Below, piece by piece: positions 21,855-34,122 of a stretch of DNA of 64,000 nucleotides. The translations under genes were made by a program, and so were the position numbers. Origin of the DNA: Chanodichthys erythropterus (Eukaryota; Chordata; Actinopteri; Cypriniformes; Xenocyprididae); the NCBI RefSeq assembly GCF_024489055.1, contig NC_090223.1, positions 22,368,425-22,432,424 on the forward strand. The letters run 5' to 3'. Below the pieces are notes generated by a model. That model was not told the DNA's origin and made no database searches. It was given only the letters and a program-made list of their open reading frames with translations. How positions within the stretch are numbered: position 1 is the stretch's first letter; each line of letters opens with the position of its first letter.

Positions 21855-22061
21855 CACAGTGATTCACAGCATGACAAAAACCTCCTCACTGCTCACATTC
21901 ACTTCTGCTTCTAGACAACAGATGATAAGAGCAATACTTCACTTCTCACATTCATGATGATTTACAGTATAAACTGATCACAGATGCTGAGAATATAATA
22001 TTATTATACTATTTCTTTACTGTCCTGTAATTTAACTCGTCTCTTATGGTGTTTTTAAAAT

Positions 22062-22530
22062 CGACTCGTTCTGTCAAACACTACTACTTTTTTTTATTCA
22101 ACATGAACATATAGTCAATCAAAGCGCAATGACTGTCAAAATAGTTGATGACATTATGAAAACTGCATTACTGTCATGTTTTGGTTCTAACTGCAGAAAA
22201 TATGAAATCCATTGTTTTTATAATTCAGTTTCCTTTTACTGCAGTAAAAGTATAATGCATGTAAGCCATTCTACATTTTTGGTTGAGTGTTGAATGTGTT
22301 CATTCTTGGCAACAGAAGTGAGTCATTATTTTATAGAATGTGCAGTAGAAAAAAGAAGAAGAAAGTAACAGAATTGCTCAGGGCAACTACTGGTCAAATG
22401 AGTCCCTTATGCAGAACTATAGTGTCCCTCTTGGTTGAAATCTCTTTCTGGGGGTGGGTGTGTGGTGTTGATGGTGCCCATAGAGGGTGGGATGGTGTCC
22501 ACTTGGTAGCTAGTGCCCTACACAGACCAC
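22062..22530 (-). repeat. Dispersed repeat, inverted partner of 17757-18215
   Basis: Reverse-complement copy of 17757-18215, lying 3' of V6. Non-coding. Confidence 0.65.
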
Positions 22531-22572
22531 ATACTGTGCATATATGGAACAGTGGTAGTGGAATCGTTGTAG

Positions 22573-22765
22573 TAAAAAAGTATAAAAGGTAATTGTGACT
22601 TTTTATCTCACAATTCTATTTTTTTTATTTATTTATTTTTTTTATTTTATTTTGCAATTGTGAGTTTACATAATTGTGAGATATAAACTATAGGAATTGA
22701 GTTTAAAAAGTCAGAATTGTGAGATAAAAAGACATAATTACCTTTTTTATTTTCTATTCATGGCA
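22573..22765. mobile_element. Short TIR element (MITE), about 190 bp
   Basis: Inverted ends of the type AAAAGGTAATT.TG.CTTTTTATCTCACAATT, about 33 bp, flank an AT-rich core. No coding capacity. Confidence 0.65.
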
Positions 22766-23337
22766 GAAATAAGCTCAGGTTCCACATGTAAGTGAAAAAA
22801 ACAGAGATGCACAGTCCAGCATTCTTCCTACTCTCCCAAGCCTGTTCTTCTCCCTTGTCCTTATCCAACTTCTCTCCTCCTTCATCTGTTCCTCTCCCTT
22901 ACCCAGACATTATTTTCTCTTTGCTCCTCTGTTGTTCTTCATCCACACTGAACAAATCTGATTCAAAGAGTCCTATTTTACTGTGTATGTCCATGTAATG
23001 GAAAGAAGTTCAATACCTGACTATGCCTCCAACTGAGACTGGAATCTGCTATTTCTCAATATTTCAGTGATCTGCTAATTCAAAATGCTTATCAATTGTT
23101 TCAGTATTTGTTTTATATATTTTTTCCAATAAAAATTCTTTTGAGCTGCTGTTGTTGCAAAAGTATTGGTTTTATCCTATATTTAAAGATTGGAACATTA
23201 GGTCTACATTTCTGACTTGCTGTGTTTAAGCATTTGCAAATAAGATGAGAAAGATCCATGATTTTGGTAGAGGGAAGTTTATATAAAAAGAAAATTTAAG
23301 CATTTAAGAAATGTGTTAATTGACTGCATTTTGTGTG

Positions 23338-24290
23338 CACTCAAAAAAATAACTTGTTGGTCTAACTTAATTCAATTATGACACCTATTTCCACACAGTT
23401 GAACTGATTTATTTGAACTTAAGCTAGGTTAATTGTACTAATGAGTGAAATTCATCCTAATTGAATGAGATCACACCAGTTTCATTTGACGTATTCTGTG
23501 TATGTTTCCTGAACATAATTCATTCTTGTTGATCCAACCAGTGCTTTTTTTTTTTTTTTTTTTGTTACCATCATGGTGAAGATGTGCGCTTGTGCTTAGG
23601 TTTTGAGTAGCTGTTGTAGACAGACATACATGTTTCATTACCATTGAGAGGGGAAAAGCTGATGACCATATGTAGACTGTGTAAAATTTGTGCTGGCCCT
23701 CCAAGTAATTTATTTATATTTCTATAAAAACTAAACTAAAATAACACTTATTCATATGCTAAGTAACATTTATAGCATGCAAGTAATGATCAGATAAAGA
23801 ACTTCTCATTACTGGCTTGAGCACAGTTAATGCTCGTTGAAAACAATATAAATTTGTTTTACATAGCCACCTAGAGCCTAACCACAAGGTCTACACTTCA
23901 GCATAATGGTAACCTCAAAAAATCGACATAACATAAACTCTTTTAAATGTCAAATATAACTGAACTTCAAACTTTAAAAGGTATTTCCCTTTACTAAAAA
24001 ACACATTAAACAGCACTTAAGTTCAACATTTACTGTCCCAATCTTTCCCTATGCAAAGCATGCTGGGAACTAGAAATCCACTGCCCAGGTTCAATCAATG
24101 CAACATAAATGATTCATGTAGTCCCAACACAAATGGTTTAGGTTGACCTAACATTTTGCAAATTTAATTTCATTTAACATAATACAATTGAGTGCGAATG
24201 CCAATTAAGTAAAAAACTAAAGATTTGTGTTGGTTCAGCTTATTTTATTTAAATAAACTGAACAAGCAGCTAGAATCATTTTTTTGAGTG
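23338..24290. mobile_element. Non-autonomous TIR element CACTCAAAAAAAT...ATTTTTTTGAGTG
   Basis: Perfect 13-bp terminal inverted repeats bound 953 bp with no transposase frame. It contains a T-run at about 23546-23564. It lies in the spacer between V6 (+) and V7 (-). Confidence 0.7.
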
Positions 24291-24790
24291 TGAAAACTAC
24301 ATGAATTGTATTAATAGTATGGCCACAACACACGGATGTTCTGCTAAATGTGTTTAGAGTTTTGAAAATGTGACTAAAGATTGGACAAAAGTATGTTAGC
24401 AATTGAAAAAGAACTGTAATACATTATGACGCATTTAATTATTAACAATTCATATATTAATCTATTAATCATAGCCTATAGAAACTTTATTAGTTGCTGA
24501 TGCAGTAATCATTATTTAATGGTTTAGTTCTTCATGAGTCATACATTAAAACATGATTATCTGTGTTAAGCATGAATTAATACATATTAGTGCACCTGTA
24601 TTGTAAAGTGTTATTTCTTAAGTAGCAATACTTTTACTTAAGTAGAGTTTGTTAGTATACTCCACCACTGTTTTTTACTGTAATTCATCATGAATGTGAG
24701 AAGTGAAGTATTGCTCTTATCATCTGTTGTCTAGAAGCAGAAGTGAATGTGAGCAGTGAGGAGGTTTTTGTCATGCTGTGAATCACTGTG

Positions 24791-25242
24791 ATACGAAATC
24801 TCTAGCAGTGCTGTCACATGTGTGACAATAATATACTGCAGAATCACCAACATCCACATTTTTGATGATCAGATGATAATCAATTTTTGACTGAGCTGTA
24901 GATGTGAAGCGGCTCAAGGTAAAACCATCTCCATATAAGTTAGGGGCGCTGTGTGAATGATAAAATCTCAACACAAACTGAGGAGCTGAATTTGGAGTCT
25001 GTTTATGCCAGCAGACATAACCCTCATCCTTTCCAACATTACAATCCATACTCACAGAATTTCCTTTTTGTTCTGTCAGCACAGAGGGTTTCTGTGTGAC
25101 CACTTTTGCACATCTGACACCTGTAAAATTATAATAAATAAAATTAATCAACTTTGACACCGTGAGAGAACAACATGTTTGTAGTGAAATGTGTAACTTA
25201 TGACAGAAGAGTGAGGAGAGTGAAGGAGAAAATGATCAGCAT
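24791..25242 (-). pseudogene. IgL variable segment V7, leader splice donor deleted
   Basis: The leader (25201-25242) encodes MLIIFSFTLLTLLS, but the GT of the donor is lost: other members read CTGTCAT|GTAAG, this one CTGTCATAAG (2-bp deletion). Without splicing, a stop follows at once. The V exon (24791-25120) is open and keeps the canonical Cys, Trp and YYC. It carries unusual extra cysteines just before the FR2 Trp (YVCWHKQ) and in CDR3 (CHTCDSTARDFV). The 12-RSS is intact (heptamer 24784-24790, nonamer 24763-24771). It is an ORF that can recombine but is probably not expressible. Confidence 0.82.
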
Positions 25243-25774
25243 CTTCCTGTGAGGAGCAGTTTGAGTTTAGTGGAGAGATGAAGAGAATAAGAGAGATGGA
25301 GAAACTCATATATGAGGAAGAGAAACTCTGAAAGAGGGAGGATCACTAGAGTTCAGCCAATCATTTCATCCTGCTGATCAAACACAGACTTAATTCTCTT
25401 ACTTAATTCACATCATGTTTCCTCTATTCCTGTTAAATGAATGTTAGTTCAATGACAAATTTATAGACCAATACTAAAATTAAAATTGCACAAAAATTAT
25501 TTTCAAAGCATCCAATTTATAAATTTAAACAATATTGCTGAATGTTAAAATGAAAATTGTTCATTGAATCATTTAAACTCAGCACAGATTCTTGAACAGA
25601 TTCAACTGTCAACTATTAGCTGTTAGAGGATATGTGTGATGAACCAACATGATGTTTAACCATTCTTGACTATTTTGATCAGATTTCAAATGTTAAAATC
25701 ACCATGAAATCAAAACTGACAATTCTTATTTTTTTATGAAATAGTGCAGTATTTAAATTTATGCTCCCTGATTG

Positions 25775-26130
25775 TGTCACGTTGCAGACACAGAGACAAG
25801 AGACAGATCCAAGAGCAAGGGGTTGTTTTTAATGGGTAATCCAAAAAACAGGCAGGGGTCAAAACCCAGTAAAGCAGTCCATACAAAACAAGCACAAGAA
25901 AAACACACAATGAAACCGGTGATCTGAACTGAAAACTCCATGACTAAAACAGAAACAAACAGGGTATAAATAGACAGACACTGATGAGGAAACACAAAAC
26001 AGCTGGGTGTAATGACATGGGATAATTGTCTGGGAAGACAATGGGTAATGAAGTCCAAGGGGTGAAAACCAGAGTCCGGGATGGAGTGCCCTCTAGTGGC
26101 TGATAGGGCACTCTCACTAATGATCATGAC
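25775..26130. mobile_element. Dispersed repeat with TGTCACG...TCATGACA ends
   Basis: About 355 bp that includes AATGGGTAATCCAAAAAACAG and a CCCTCTAGTGG motif, typical in style of abundant cyprinid repeats. A 116-codon minus frame across it is not a recognised protein. The class was not determined. Confidence 0.4.
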
Positions 26131-26552
26131 ATATTGTCAAATAGAGAAAGATTTTTTTTAAAGTTAAATGAGATGCAAAATAATAATGACATTGATTAGA
26201 CTTCACAAAATCATGTTAATTACAATGTAGTTTTGTGTGATATTTCTCTGTGATCTGTGCAGCTGGTGACTTCTTAACAGACTAAGTTTGTGTGTTTCAG
26301 TTCTGAAAGAGTTCAGAGGAACATCATGATTTACATAAAGCTAAAATTATGAGGCACGTTGTGCAGGTGTATCCTGAGAGAGAGTCATGCGTGTCTGTGA
26401 AAGAAAATGCAAACAAATGCAGTGCCAAAGATTTTTAATTGCGGAACCAAAACCAAAGTATATAGTCATATTAACTGTCAGATATCACACAATTCAGATG
26501 ATATGAGAAGAAATAAAGAAAAAAAAATCTGTATTTTCACTCAGACAATATT

Positions 26553-26659
26553 TCAGTAACACTGTAAATTTGAGATGCTTTTCTTAGTGAATTTTGAACC
26601 CACGGACACTTGACATGAGAAATCCACATTATTGATCCAGTCAGAGGAGTTGATGGTCA
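26553..26659 (-). pseudogene. Truncated IgL constant exon, C1 type
   Basis: The C-terminal third of a C1 exon, ending SNLQCY and stop (C1b has SNSQCY). The 3' flank is collinear with that of C1b back to about 26280. The exon stops abruptly where a CA microsatellite begins at 26662. The acceptor and both upstream domain landmarks are gone. Confidence 0.85.
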
Positions 26660-26772
<113 letters not shown>

Positions 26773-27032
26773 TTATTTTTGTGAATTGTGGGGACATTCC
26801 ATAGGTGTAATGGTTTTTATAATACAAACTGTATTTCCTACACCAACCCTACTCCTGAACCTACCCATCACAGAAAACATTCAGCATTTTTACTCATTCT
26901 GTTATATAATATAATTAGTTTGTAATTCATCATGAATGTGAGAAGTGAAGTATTGCTCTTATCATCTGTTGTCTAGAAGCAGAAGTGAATGTGAGCAGTG
27001 AGGAGGTTTTTGTCATGCTGTGAATCACTGTG

Positions 27033-27501
27033 ATACGTACTCATTAACAGAGCTGTCCCATGTGTGACAGTAATACACTGCAGAATCACCAACATCCACA
27101 TTATTGATGATCAGACTATAATCTGATTGAGATGAATGTGTTGATGTGAATTTAGGAGCAGAGAAACTAGATCCGTATGTTGGAGAGCTATTGCTATGAT
27201 AAAAATATAACACAAACTGAGGAACTCCTCCTGGAGTCTGTTTGTACCATCTAGCAGCAGAATTAGTTACTGTCCCCAGATTACAGTCCAGTGTAGCCGT
27301 TTGTCCTTTATTGACTGTGATTAATGGACTCTGAGTCACTACAGTCACTCCACTGACACCTGCAGAATAAACACACCATTAATGAGACTCAATACTCACG
27401 TATGACATATTCATGATCGTATCAGAAGTGCATCTTTAACTGCAGTCTAGTGACGTCTTACATGACAGAGTGATGAAGAGGATGATGAAGACTGACAGCA
27501 T
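27033..27501 (-). CDS. IgL variable segment V8, coding intact but promoter deleted
   Basis: The leader (27462-27501) is MLSVFIILFITLS with GTAAG donor. The V exon (27033-27359) is complete, with CDR1 TNSAARW, CDR2 HSNSSPTYGS and CDR3 stub HTWDSSVNEYV. The 12-RSS is heptamer 27026-27032 and nonamer 27005-27013. Only 44 bp upstream of the ATG, homology to the V1/V4 promoter ends at 27545 and jumps to sequence that lies about 611 bp further upstream in V1 (3432-4042). The octamer and the whole enhancer-like block are lost. It lies 3' of C2b. Confidence 0.88.
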
Positions 27502-27892
27502 GATGTGAGTGTGTGATGTGAGCCGACTGAACAGAGCAGAGCGATACTTTACTGTATCAAATAATAGTCATTTCTACATCTGTCACTAACTCTCTAGTTC
27601 ATTATCAGTCATGTGATCGTCTCCATCTGTGTAATTCATCTCTCCACCATATTCAGACATTCATCTCTGATCTTCACAGATGATCTTCTCTAGCAGTAAC
27701 ACTAGTTTAATTTGCTCTTTCCACTGAAGATGGCAGCAGAGGTTTCATATATTTTCAAACTGAAGACAGTTTATTTGAGTCTTTGATACACTTTCAATGT
27801 TCAGTCTTTCATTGCTTGTAGAAGTGAAAATTGACTTAGTAATGAATAAGAAAACAAGAAATCAACAATAAAACTGTTTGTTTAACATGCAG

Positions 27893-27898
27893 TTTATT
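27893..27898 (-). terminator. Polyadenylation signal of C2b
   Basis: AATAAA on the minus strand, about 190 nt past the C2b stop, as for C2a. Confidence 0.7.
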
Positions 27899-28085
27899 GA
27901 ACAGGTTGTAAATCTTCTTACATTTGCATTAAAGCCAGAATATCGTCTGCAGAAAACGACACAGTTAAAGCCATTCTTGAACTATTTTTGATAGTTTCTA
28001 TATTCATGATTTCTATCACACTACGTCAGAAGATATTATTACTCTCTATCATAATCAGTCAAACAACACATCAGATTGTCTGAGT

Positions 28086-28411
28086 TCAGTCGCTGCAGTC
28101 AGATTTCTTGATGTTTGTTCTGGTGGTTTTTGAGGCGACAGAAGCTTCACATGTCAGATCTTTGTCTTTGTCCCACTCTGAGCTCTCAATGGTTAAATAA
28201 CTGCTCATCCTGAACTTCTTATCAGGCTGCTGTTCAGCAGAGCCGGTGAAGACGCCTTCAGTGACTGAGTTCCCGTTCACAAGCCAGCGCACATCAGCAA
28301 AAGCCGCAGACATGTGATCGATCAGACACACCAGAGTGACTTTACTGGAGCTGATCAGCTCTTCTCTGGATGGACGGAGGATGTTCAGCACAGGAGGAGC
28401 AACATCAGCAT
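28086..28411 (-). CDS. IgL constant exon, C2 type (C2b)
   Basis: A 326-nt C1-set constant exon encoding the same protein as C2a (DADVAPPVLNILRPS ... NIKKSDCSD), with both domain cysteines and the WLVNG Trp. The acceptor is TCGTGCAG. J2b lies about 1.09 kb upstream and V8 about 0.6 kb downstream. The nucleotide match continues through intron and 3' flank with scattered indels, showing a recent cassette duplication. Confidence 0.94.
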
Positions 28412-29208
28412 CTGCACGACACAAACCACCATTAACATGATGAAAACACATCTGCATCTCAGACACACTTCTGAAATACTGAACTATGACTACATTTAAA
28501 GCTTTCATTTCTACAATTTCACACATCACCATGTCAACTATTAATATTTTCTTGCATTATTTAATAAAGATTTGTGTAACATCATTATTTATGTTCAATA
28601 CATGCATCTGAATGTTCTTGATAAAAAAATATCCTGCAACATAAAAGTCAAGTGCTGTATTTGAGTAGTTTGTTGAATTTTTAATATCAGCATCAAGATT
28701 TGATGTTAAAATGTACATGAATATATATGGCACAGTGTATATTTTAGCTGCTGACACTATTTTTTCTATCATTTTTAATAATGTTTGTTCGTTCACTAGT
28801 TCATTTTCAACTGTCCTGCAGTGTGAAAAATACAGTAAAAATATTTTATGAAGTTAATCAAGTTAATTTTATTCAAATGAGGATTTTTTTAAAAAAAATC
28901 CTTCAAATTAAACACAAAGCAGATGCTTTTCCTTAAATCACAACATGAGTACAGATTTTTCTGTAGTAATAATAATAATAGTAATAACAGCTGAATATAA
29001 TTATGAACCATATAGAAATCAGAGATGAAAGTTAAAGCTGTAGTGAAAGTCTTTTCAGTTTATTTCAGGACTGTTTACTGGAAGTTCTTGATAAAACTGT
29101 CTGAATTCACACATTTAACTGTAAATTTACAACAAGGTAAACCAAAAATAATTAGTTTATAAATCTATAATGAAGTGTAGATTATATGTAATACAGTGAA
29201 ACGATTTT

Positions 29209-29464
29209 GGTAACACTTCAATATAGGGAACATTTATTAACTGTTAACTACGACTTTTCCCTCAATAAACTCCTAATTTACTGCTTATTAATAGTTAGTA
29301 AGTTAGTTGTTAAGTTTAGTTATTGGGTAGGATTGATAATGTAATAAAGTCATGCAGAATAAGAGATTAATATCTGCTTAATAGGTACTAATAAATAGTC
29401 AATATTCTAGTAATATGCATGCAAAGAAGCAACTAGATAAAAGACCCTAAAATAAAGTGTTACC
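29209..29464. mobile_element. MITE in the J2b-C2b intron
   Basis: Same GTAACACTT...AAGTGTTACC repeat at the same distance from the J2b donor as in J2a. Confidence 0.7.
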
Positions 29465-29504
29465 AAGATTTTACCATTGAGAATACGGTGTAAAGACGAC
29501 TTAC

Positions 29505-29538
29505 CATTCACAATGAGTTTTGTTCCTTGTCCGAATAC
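29505..29538 (-). CDS. IgL joining segment J2b with 23-bp RSS
   Basis: Encodes VFGQGTKLIVN, one residue different from J2a/J2c (Thr to Asn). Donor GTAAG is at 29500-29504, heptamer at 29539-29545, 23-bp spacer, nonamer at 29569-29577. V9 lies about 640 bp upstream in the same orientation. Confidence 0.93.
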
Positions 29539-29782
29539 CACAGTGAAACATTTCATATGTTCAGCCGTACAAAAACCTCCTCAGTCTGTGAAGAGACACA
29601 AACAGAAGTGAAACACTCACTCAACCTCATCTGACTGTGTCCTTTACACATTTAATTCATGGAGAAACGCTTCAGATTCAAACACAGACACTCATGTTGC
29701 TGTTTTAGTCTTCATATTAGTTGTGTTTGACTGCTGTGTATTAAAGTGCTTTCTATGATTTATGGCTGTTGTTATTCTGCAG

Positions 29783-29925
29783 GTGTCAGTGACTGCAGTG
29801 AATCCTGCTGTTGTCTCAGTCAATGAAGGACATAAAGTCACTCTGAACAGAAACACATGAAGATCTACTGATGACGGACGCTGGAGGAACATTCATTACA
29901 AACCAGCAGGAGTTTCTGTCTCCTG
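29783..29925 (+). pseudogene. Orphan V-like FR1 relic facing away from J2b
   Basis: Copy of the relic at 6259-6400, with the same Cys-to-Arg change and early stop, opposite in orientation to J2b. Confidence 0.5.
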
Positions 29926-30217
29926 AAGAGCACAAAAGGAGTAATTTAGCAGAATGTCCGAGCTGCTCTTTTACAAATAATGAAAGCATAAAGTGAACAG
30001 TAACTGTCCAACTACAAACAGGACAAAAATATCATAAAAGCACCATAAGAGATGAGTTAAATTACAGGACAATAAAGAAACATGAAAATATTCTCAGCAT
30101 CTGTGATCAGTTTCTAATTCATCATGAATGTGAGAAGTGAAGTAGTGCTCTTATCATATAGAAGCAGAAGTGAATGTGAGCAGTGAGGAGGTTTTTGTCA
30201 TGCTGTGAATCACTGTG

Positions 30218-30664
30218 ATACGAACTCAGTAACAGAGCTGTCCCATGTGTTACAGTAATACACTGCAGAATCACCAACATCCACATTATTGATGATCAGT
30301 CTATAATCTGATTGAGATGAATGTGTTGATGTGAATTTAGGAGCAGAGAAACCAGATCCATATTTAACTGAGCTCCAGTCATGATAAAATCTTAACACAT
30401 GCTGAGGAACTCCTCCTGGAGTCTGTTTGTACCATCTAGTCTGAGCATTAGTTACTGTCCCCAGATTACAGTCCAGTGTAGCCGTTTGTCCTTTATTGAC
30501 TGTGATTAATGGACTCTGAGTCACTACAGTCACTCCACTGACACCTGCAGAATAAAAACAAGCTTTATATGAGATTGTGTGTCAAAACACTTGAAATCTG
30601 ACATCAGATCTGATGAAAACTTACAGGTCAGAAGAGTAAAGAAAGCACAGGATATTGTGATCAT
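30218..30664 (-). CDS. IgL variable segment V9 (TVVTQSP subfamily), potentially functional
   Basis: The leader (30625-30664) encodes MITISCAFFTLLT with GTAAG donor. The V exon (30218-30544) has intact landmarks, CDR1 TNAQTRW, CDR2 HDWSSVKYGS and CDR3 stub NTWDSSVTEFV. The 12-RSS is heptamer 30211-30217 and nonamer 30190-30198. V9-J2b-C2b forms a complete minus-strand cluster matching V2-J2a-C2a in spacing, though V9 and V2 are from different subfamilies. The promoter region shares two GGGCGGG motifs with V3/V6/V13. Confidence 0.92.
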
Positions 30665-30849
30665 CTTGTGATTTGATCCGTGTGACGTGTAAAGATGAGC
30701 AGTGCTGTAGAATAATGCTGAGATGATCAGAGAGAGAAACTTTAAGACAGTCAAGAGCTCTGAGAGGGAGGAGCCGCTGAAAGACCCGCCCACCTCCTGC
30801 AATAGACCCGCCCACATCTGACAAACTACACGTGTGCTTCTCACTTCAG

Positions 30850-31760
30850 TGTTACAGTTTTTCTCAATAGATTTGACACATTCCTCCAAAGTCAGATCAC
30901 TGCTCTCAAAACAATTAACATGGTGATCTGAACACTTTATAATTGCCCTAAACAGATTGTAGTTTTCAATCATTTCATGTCATGTCATGTGTGTCACAAT
31001 TGCATTATCTATTAAATCTATTTTCAAAAGTAACAAATATTGTTATGCAAAAATAAATAAATAAAAAATAAGAATAAACACGAGGATGGCAAAAGAAAGG
31101 TGTACAATTGTAAGCTGGTGGAAAGAGTTGAGGAATGAGTGTAATGAGAGGAACAGGTAGAAAGAGATCAGATGAGAGGAGGAGAGAGATTGAGAAAAGT
31201 GGAGGACACTGAATAAGAGAAGAAGAAGAGGAGAAATTGAAGACATGAACAGAAAGGAGAGGATGGAAGAGGAGTGAATAGATGTAGAAGGTAAAAACTT
31301 TCAAATGAAATGGGAATCACCATAATTGACCATGTAATAAATCATGAGCTCTTCTTGAGAGAAACAGGAAACAGATCCAGAGTGTTATGATGACATTCCA
31401 CTTCTACAATGATGAGGATTTACCTGGACTATTGATAGTGTACAGATTAGTTTGAGACTATCTTAGAGTGGCACGTTCTGTAAATGTCCAAACATTTTTC
31501 AGAATTTAAGTTCAAAAACTGATGATACCTGACGTTTGTTTTCAATGTCATTTTTAAACAATAACAACCACAATGGAAGAGGCCTGTGGAGATGTTGAGG
31601 CAGAAGAACTGAAGAATTTGATCAATAAAGTTGAGTGATTTACTGTACAACATAAACATGATCGCAGTACTGTACAGCAGTAAATATTTGCTGCATATTT
31701 CTGTATGTAATTGGGGTAGGGGACTCTTCACTGAAGAACTTTATGATAAACATGTATTTT
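30850..31760 (-). repeat. Inverted copy of the V5psi/V12psi 3' flank region
   Basis: Sequence such as the block near 31560-31640 is the reverse complement of 20444-20530 and 57645-57750. It includes a purine-rich tract (31085-31270). No V exon remains. It shows an old inverted duplication and carries no coding region that I can support. Confidence 0.55.
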
Positions 31761-31765
31761 CATTC

Positions 31766-31770
<5 letters not shown>

Positions 31771-31851
<81 letters not shown>
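31771..31851. repeat. (AT)n microsatellite
   Basis: Uninterrupted AT dinucleotide run of about 80 bp. Confidence 0.97.
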
Positions 31852-31854
<3 letters not shown>

Positions 31855-31979
31855 GGGTCACTGATATTTGAATGTGGTTTATGGTATGGTATTAAGCTTA
31901 TTTTTTTTTAATTCTATAATAAACTTCTCATGAATGAAATTAATTATATGAAAAAAAGTGATAAAGTGTGTCGGTGAAG

Positions 31980-33846
31980 TAGAGCTTAGATTCTCTGCCC
32001 AAGCCCGAGCCCGGACTCGGCCCGACCCGACCCGCGGGCCGGGTCGGGCCGATATTTCCCGCCACCGTCCTCGGGCCGGGTCGGGTCGGGCCCTTGATAA
32101 AGCACGTCACATGTCATGCGCAGGGTCTCGTCCACTCGCACTCGCAGTCTCGGACGCGTGACGCGTCACACCTGCTGTGCATGTTGTACTATTCAGTAGC
32201 TTAAAGCCTCGTTTACACAGCACGCGTGTGCGGCACATTACGGCTGCGACGTGGCTACCGGAGCTGATTCGCGGCTACTCTAGTCAATGCTCGTGTTTAC
32301 ACCAGCCGCGCCGCGGTGCGTTTGAGAAGCGTCCCAGAAGGGGCTCGCCCCGCCGCTTCGCTAAAGATAGGCGCCTCGCCTATTTTTGACGGACGCCGCG
32401 TCCAAGACGCGCAGCTCAAATACAAAATAAAGTCAAAATAATCGCCCTAAGTAAACTCCTGCTGATATTTCACATCACTACAATGACAGAAACTGAAGGC
32501 AAGAGATTCGAAGTTGAAAAATTTCTTTGTTTTTGTTGTCCATAACTGGAATTTTAAGTGTGTTAACTTCATCTGTATGGCTACAGCAAAATAAAGTATG
32601 GCATAGCAATAAACACAATCAAACCGGACAAAATAGAACCATTTAGCCATTAAAAACATGAAAAAATTAACGAAAACAATGTTGGCCAGTCAAATCTAGT
32701 GGTCTCGCGAATCCAGCCGCTTTGCTTCTGAAATGCTTCTGGTGTGAGTTGACACCGCTCAGAAGACGGAACAAAACCTTGTCGGAGCCGAAACGAGGCT
32801 TAAGTACAACATGGAGCTTGAAGAAGCAAAGAAAAAAATGAAAACAGGAGAATTAACTAAGCAAGTCTGGAGGAAAATCGGAGGTATGGAAACATTTTAA
32901 TCTAGTTTTAATAAACAAACGACGCAGTTTACATGCTTCTTCCTTGTCGTATTATTCATTAAGATAATAATTAATAAATGCACGCACAATTATGAACTTG
33001 ATAAATGTTACAGATATGTTTTACTATGCACAAACAAATGCTTTTCAACTTACATGTGCAAAATTCAGAATTAAATGAATGTGCTGCAATTTGTACAAAA
33101 AGAGAGTCTGTAAGTAGCCTACGTGTTTTAGCCATTAAATAAGCACATTTACTTTCAAGTTTGTTAAGTTTTGTTTTGAAGAAAGATTTTCTTTAAAGTG
33201 AATTTCGTTTAGTATTAATTGTATCTTAATTTTAATACATTTTTCATCATCCAATTACCTGGATTTAATACATAAAAAGCAATATAGCAGACAATAATGA
33301 CATGGAGGCGCCGGCGCGCCACGGACACACTTACACCATTTAAAACTCTTAACACACTCTGTCACCGAATTTACAAATGCACATCTTGCTTGTTGCTCAC
33401 ACACATATTATGTTGAAATAACAATAGGTTGAAGTAACATTATTAATAATAATTAATCTTTAAGAATATTTGATTGAATGCTGAATGTTGTGCTTGTTCA
33501 ATTTAATAAAATTAAAACTTTAATTATTATAATTAAAATAATTTAATATTTAATATTGAGTGGCCAATTTTTGCTCATTTATTAATAGTATTTATATAAT
33601 TTATAACTGCGCAGCTCCCCCTGTAGCCTAAATGATCTAGCACAGCAGCACCTGCGTTAAAAAAAAAAAAAATCTGGCGCCGCCCCTGGTTATAACGGCC
33701 CACATATTAAAAATGGTCGGGCTTAAATCGGGCTCGGGCTCATAATTACAGTGGACGTGTCGGGCCGGGCCAAGCCGGGCTCGGACACAACGTGCTCGGG
33801 CTCGGGTAGGGTCGGGCTTGATTTGTTGGGCCCGATCTAAGCTCTA
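31980..33846. mobile_element. Non-autonomous hAT-type element with 8-bp TSD
   Basis: The ends are inverted: TAGAGCTTAGAT... on the left and ...ATCTAAGCTCTA on the right, with GC-rich GGGCTCGGGC-type subterminal repeats on both sides. An exact 8-bp target duplication, CGGTGAAG, lies at 31972-31979 and 33847-33854. The uninterrupted relative at about 19205-19245 (opposite strand) has the site once. These features fit hAT superfamily elements. There is no full transposase; one exon-like start is at 32811-32883. A possible smaller nested TIR element (AGCCTCGTTT ends) spans about 32211-32803. Confidence 0.8.
32811..32883 (+). pseudogene. Possible first exon of a hAT transposase or captured gene
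   Basis: ATG opens a Lys/Glu-rich frame (MELEEAKKKMKTGELTKQVW) that runs to a consensus donor GGAG|GTATGG. No later exon is found inside the element. The basic/acidic N-terminus before a zinc finger is typical of some hAT transposases, but the assignment is tentative. Confidence 0.3.
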
Positions 33847-34122
33847 CGGTGAAGCACAGTCACAGCTCACTTCTTCCACTAGAAGAGAAACTTCATCTGT
33901 CACTACTGCACATCTTTTCTTGTTTCAGATATGTATTGTTTCTTATTCATTAAAATAACTCAAGTAACAAAAACAAAAGATTGATAAGCGTCTGATGTTC
34001 AGAAATAATCAAAACCGTCATAGATGAGTGTCACTTTGCCAGTGTTTTTCATTCATTTCATTGCTCTTTTATTATTGTTCATGTACAGATGAAGATCATT
34101 TGTTGTTAACACTCTTGTCTGG

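Noticed and set aside
31043..31304. Hydrophobic minus frames in the purine-rich tract
   Set aside because: Low-complexity artefact of a purine-rich sequence.
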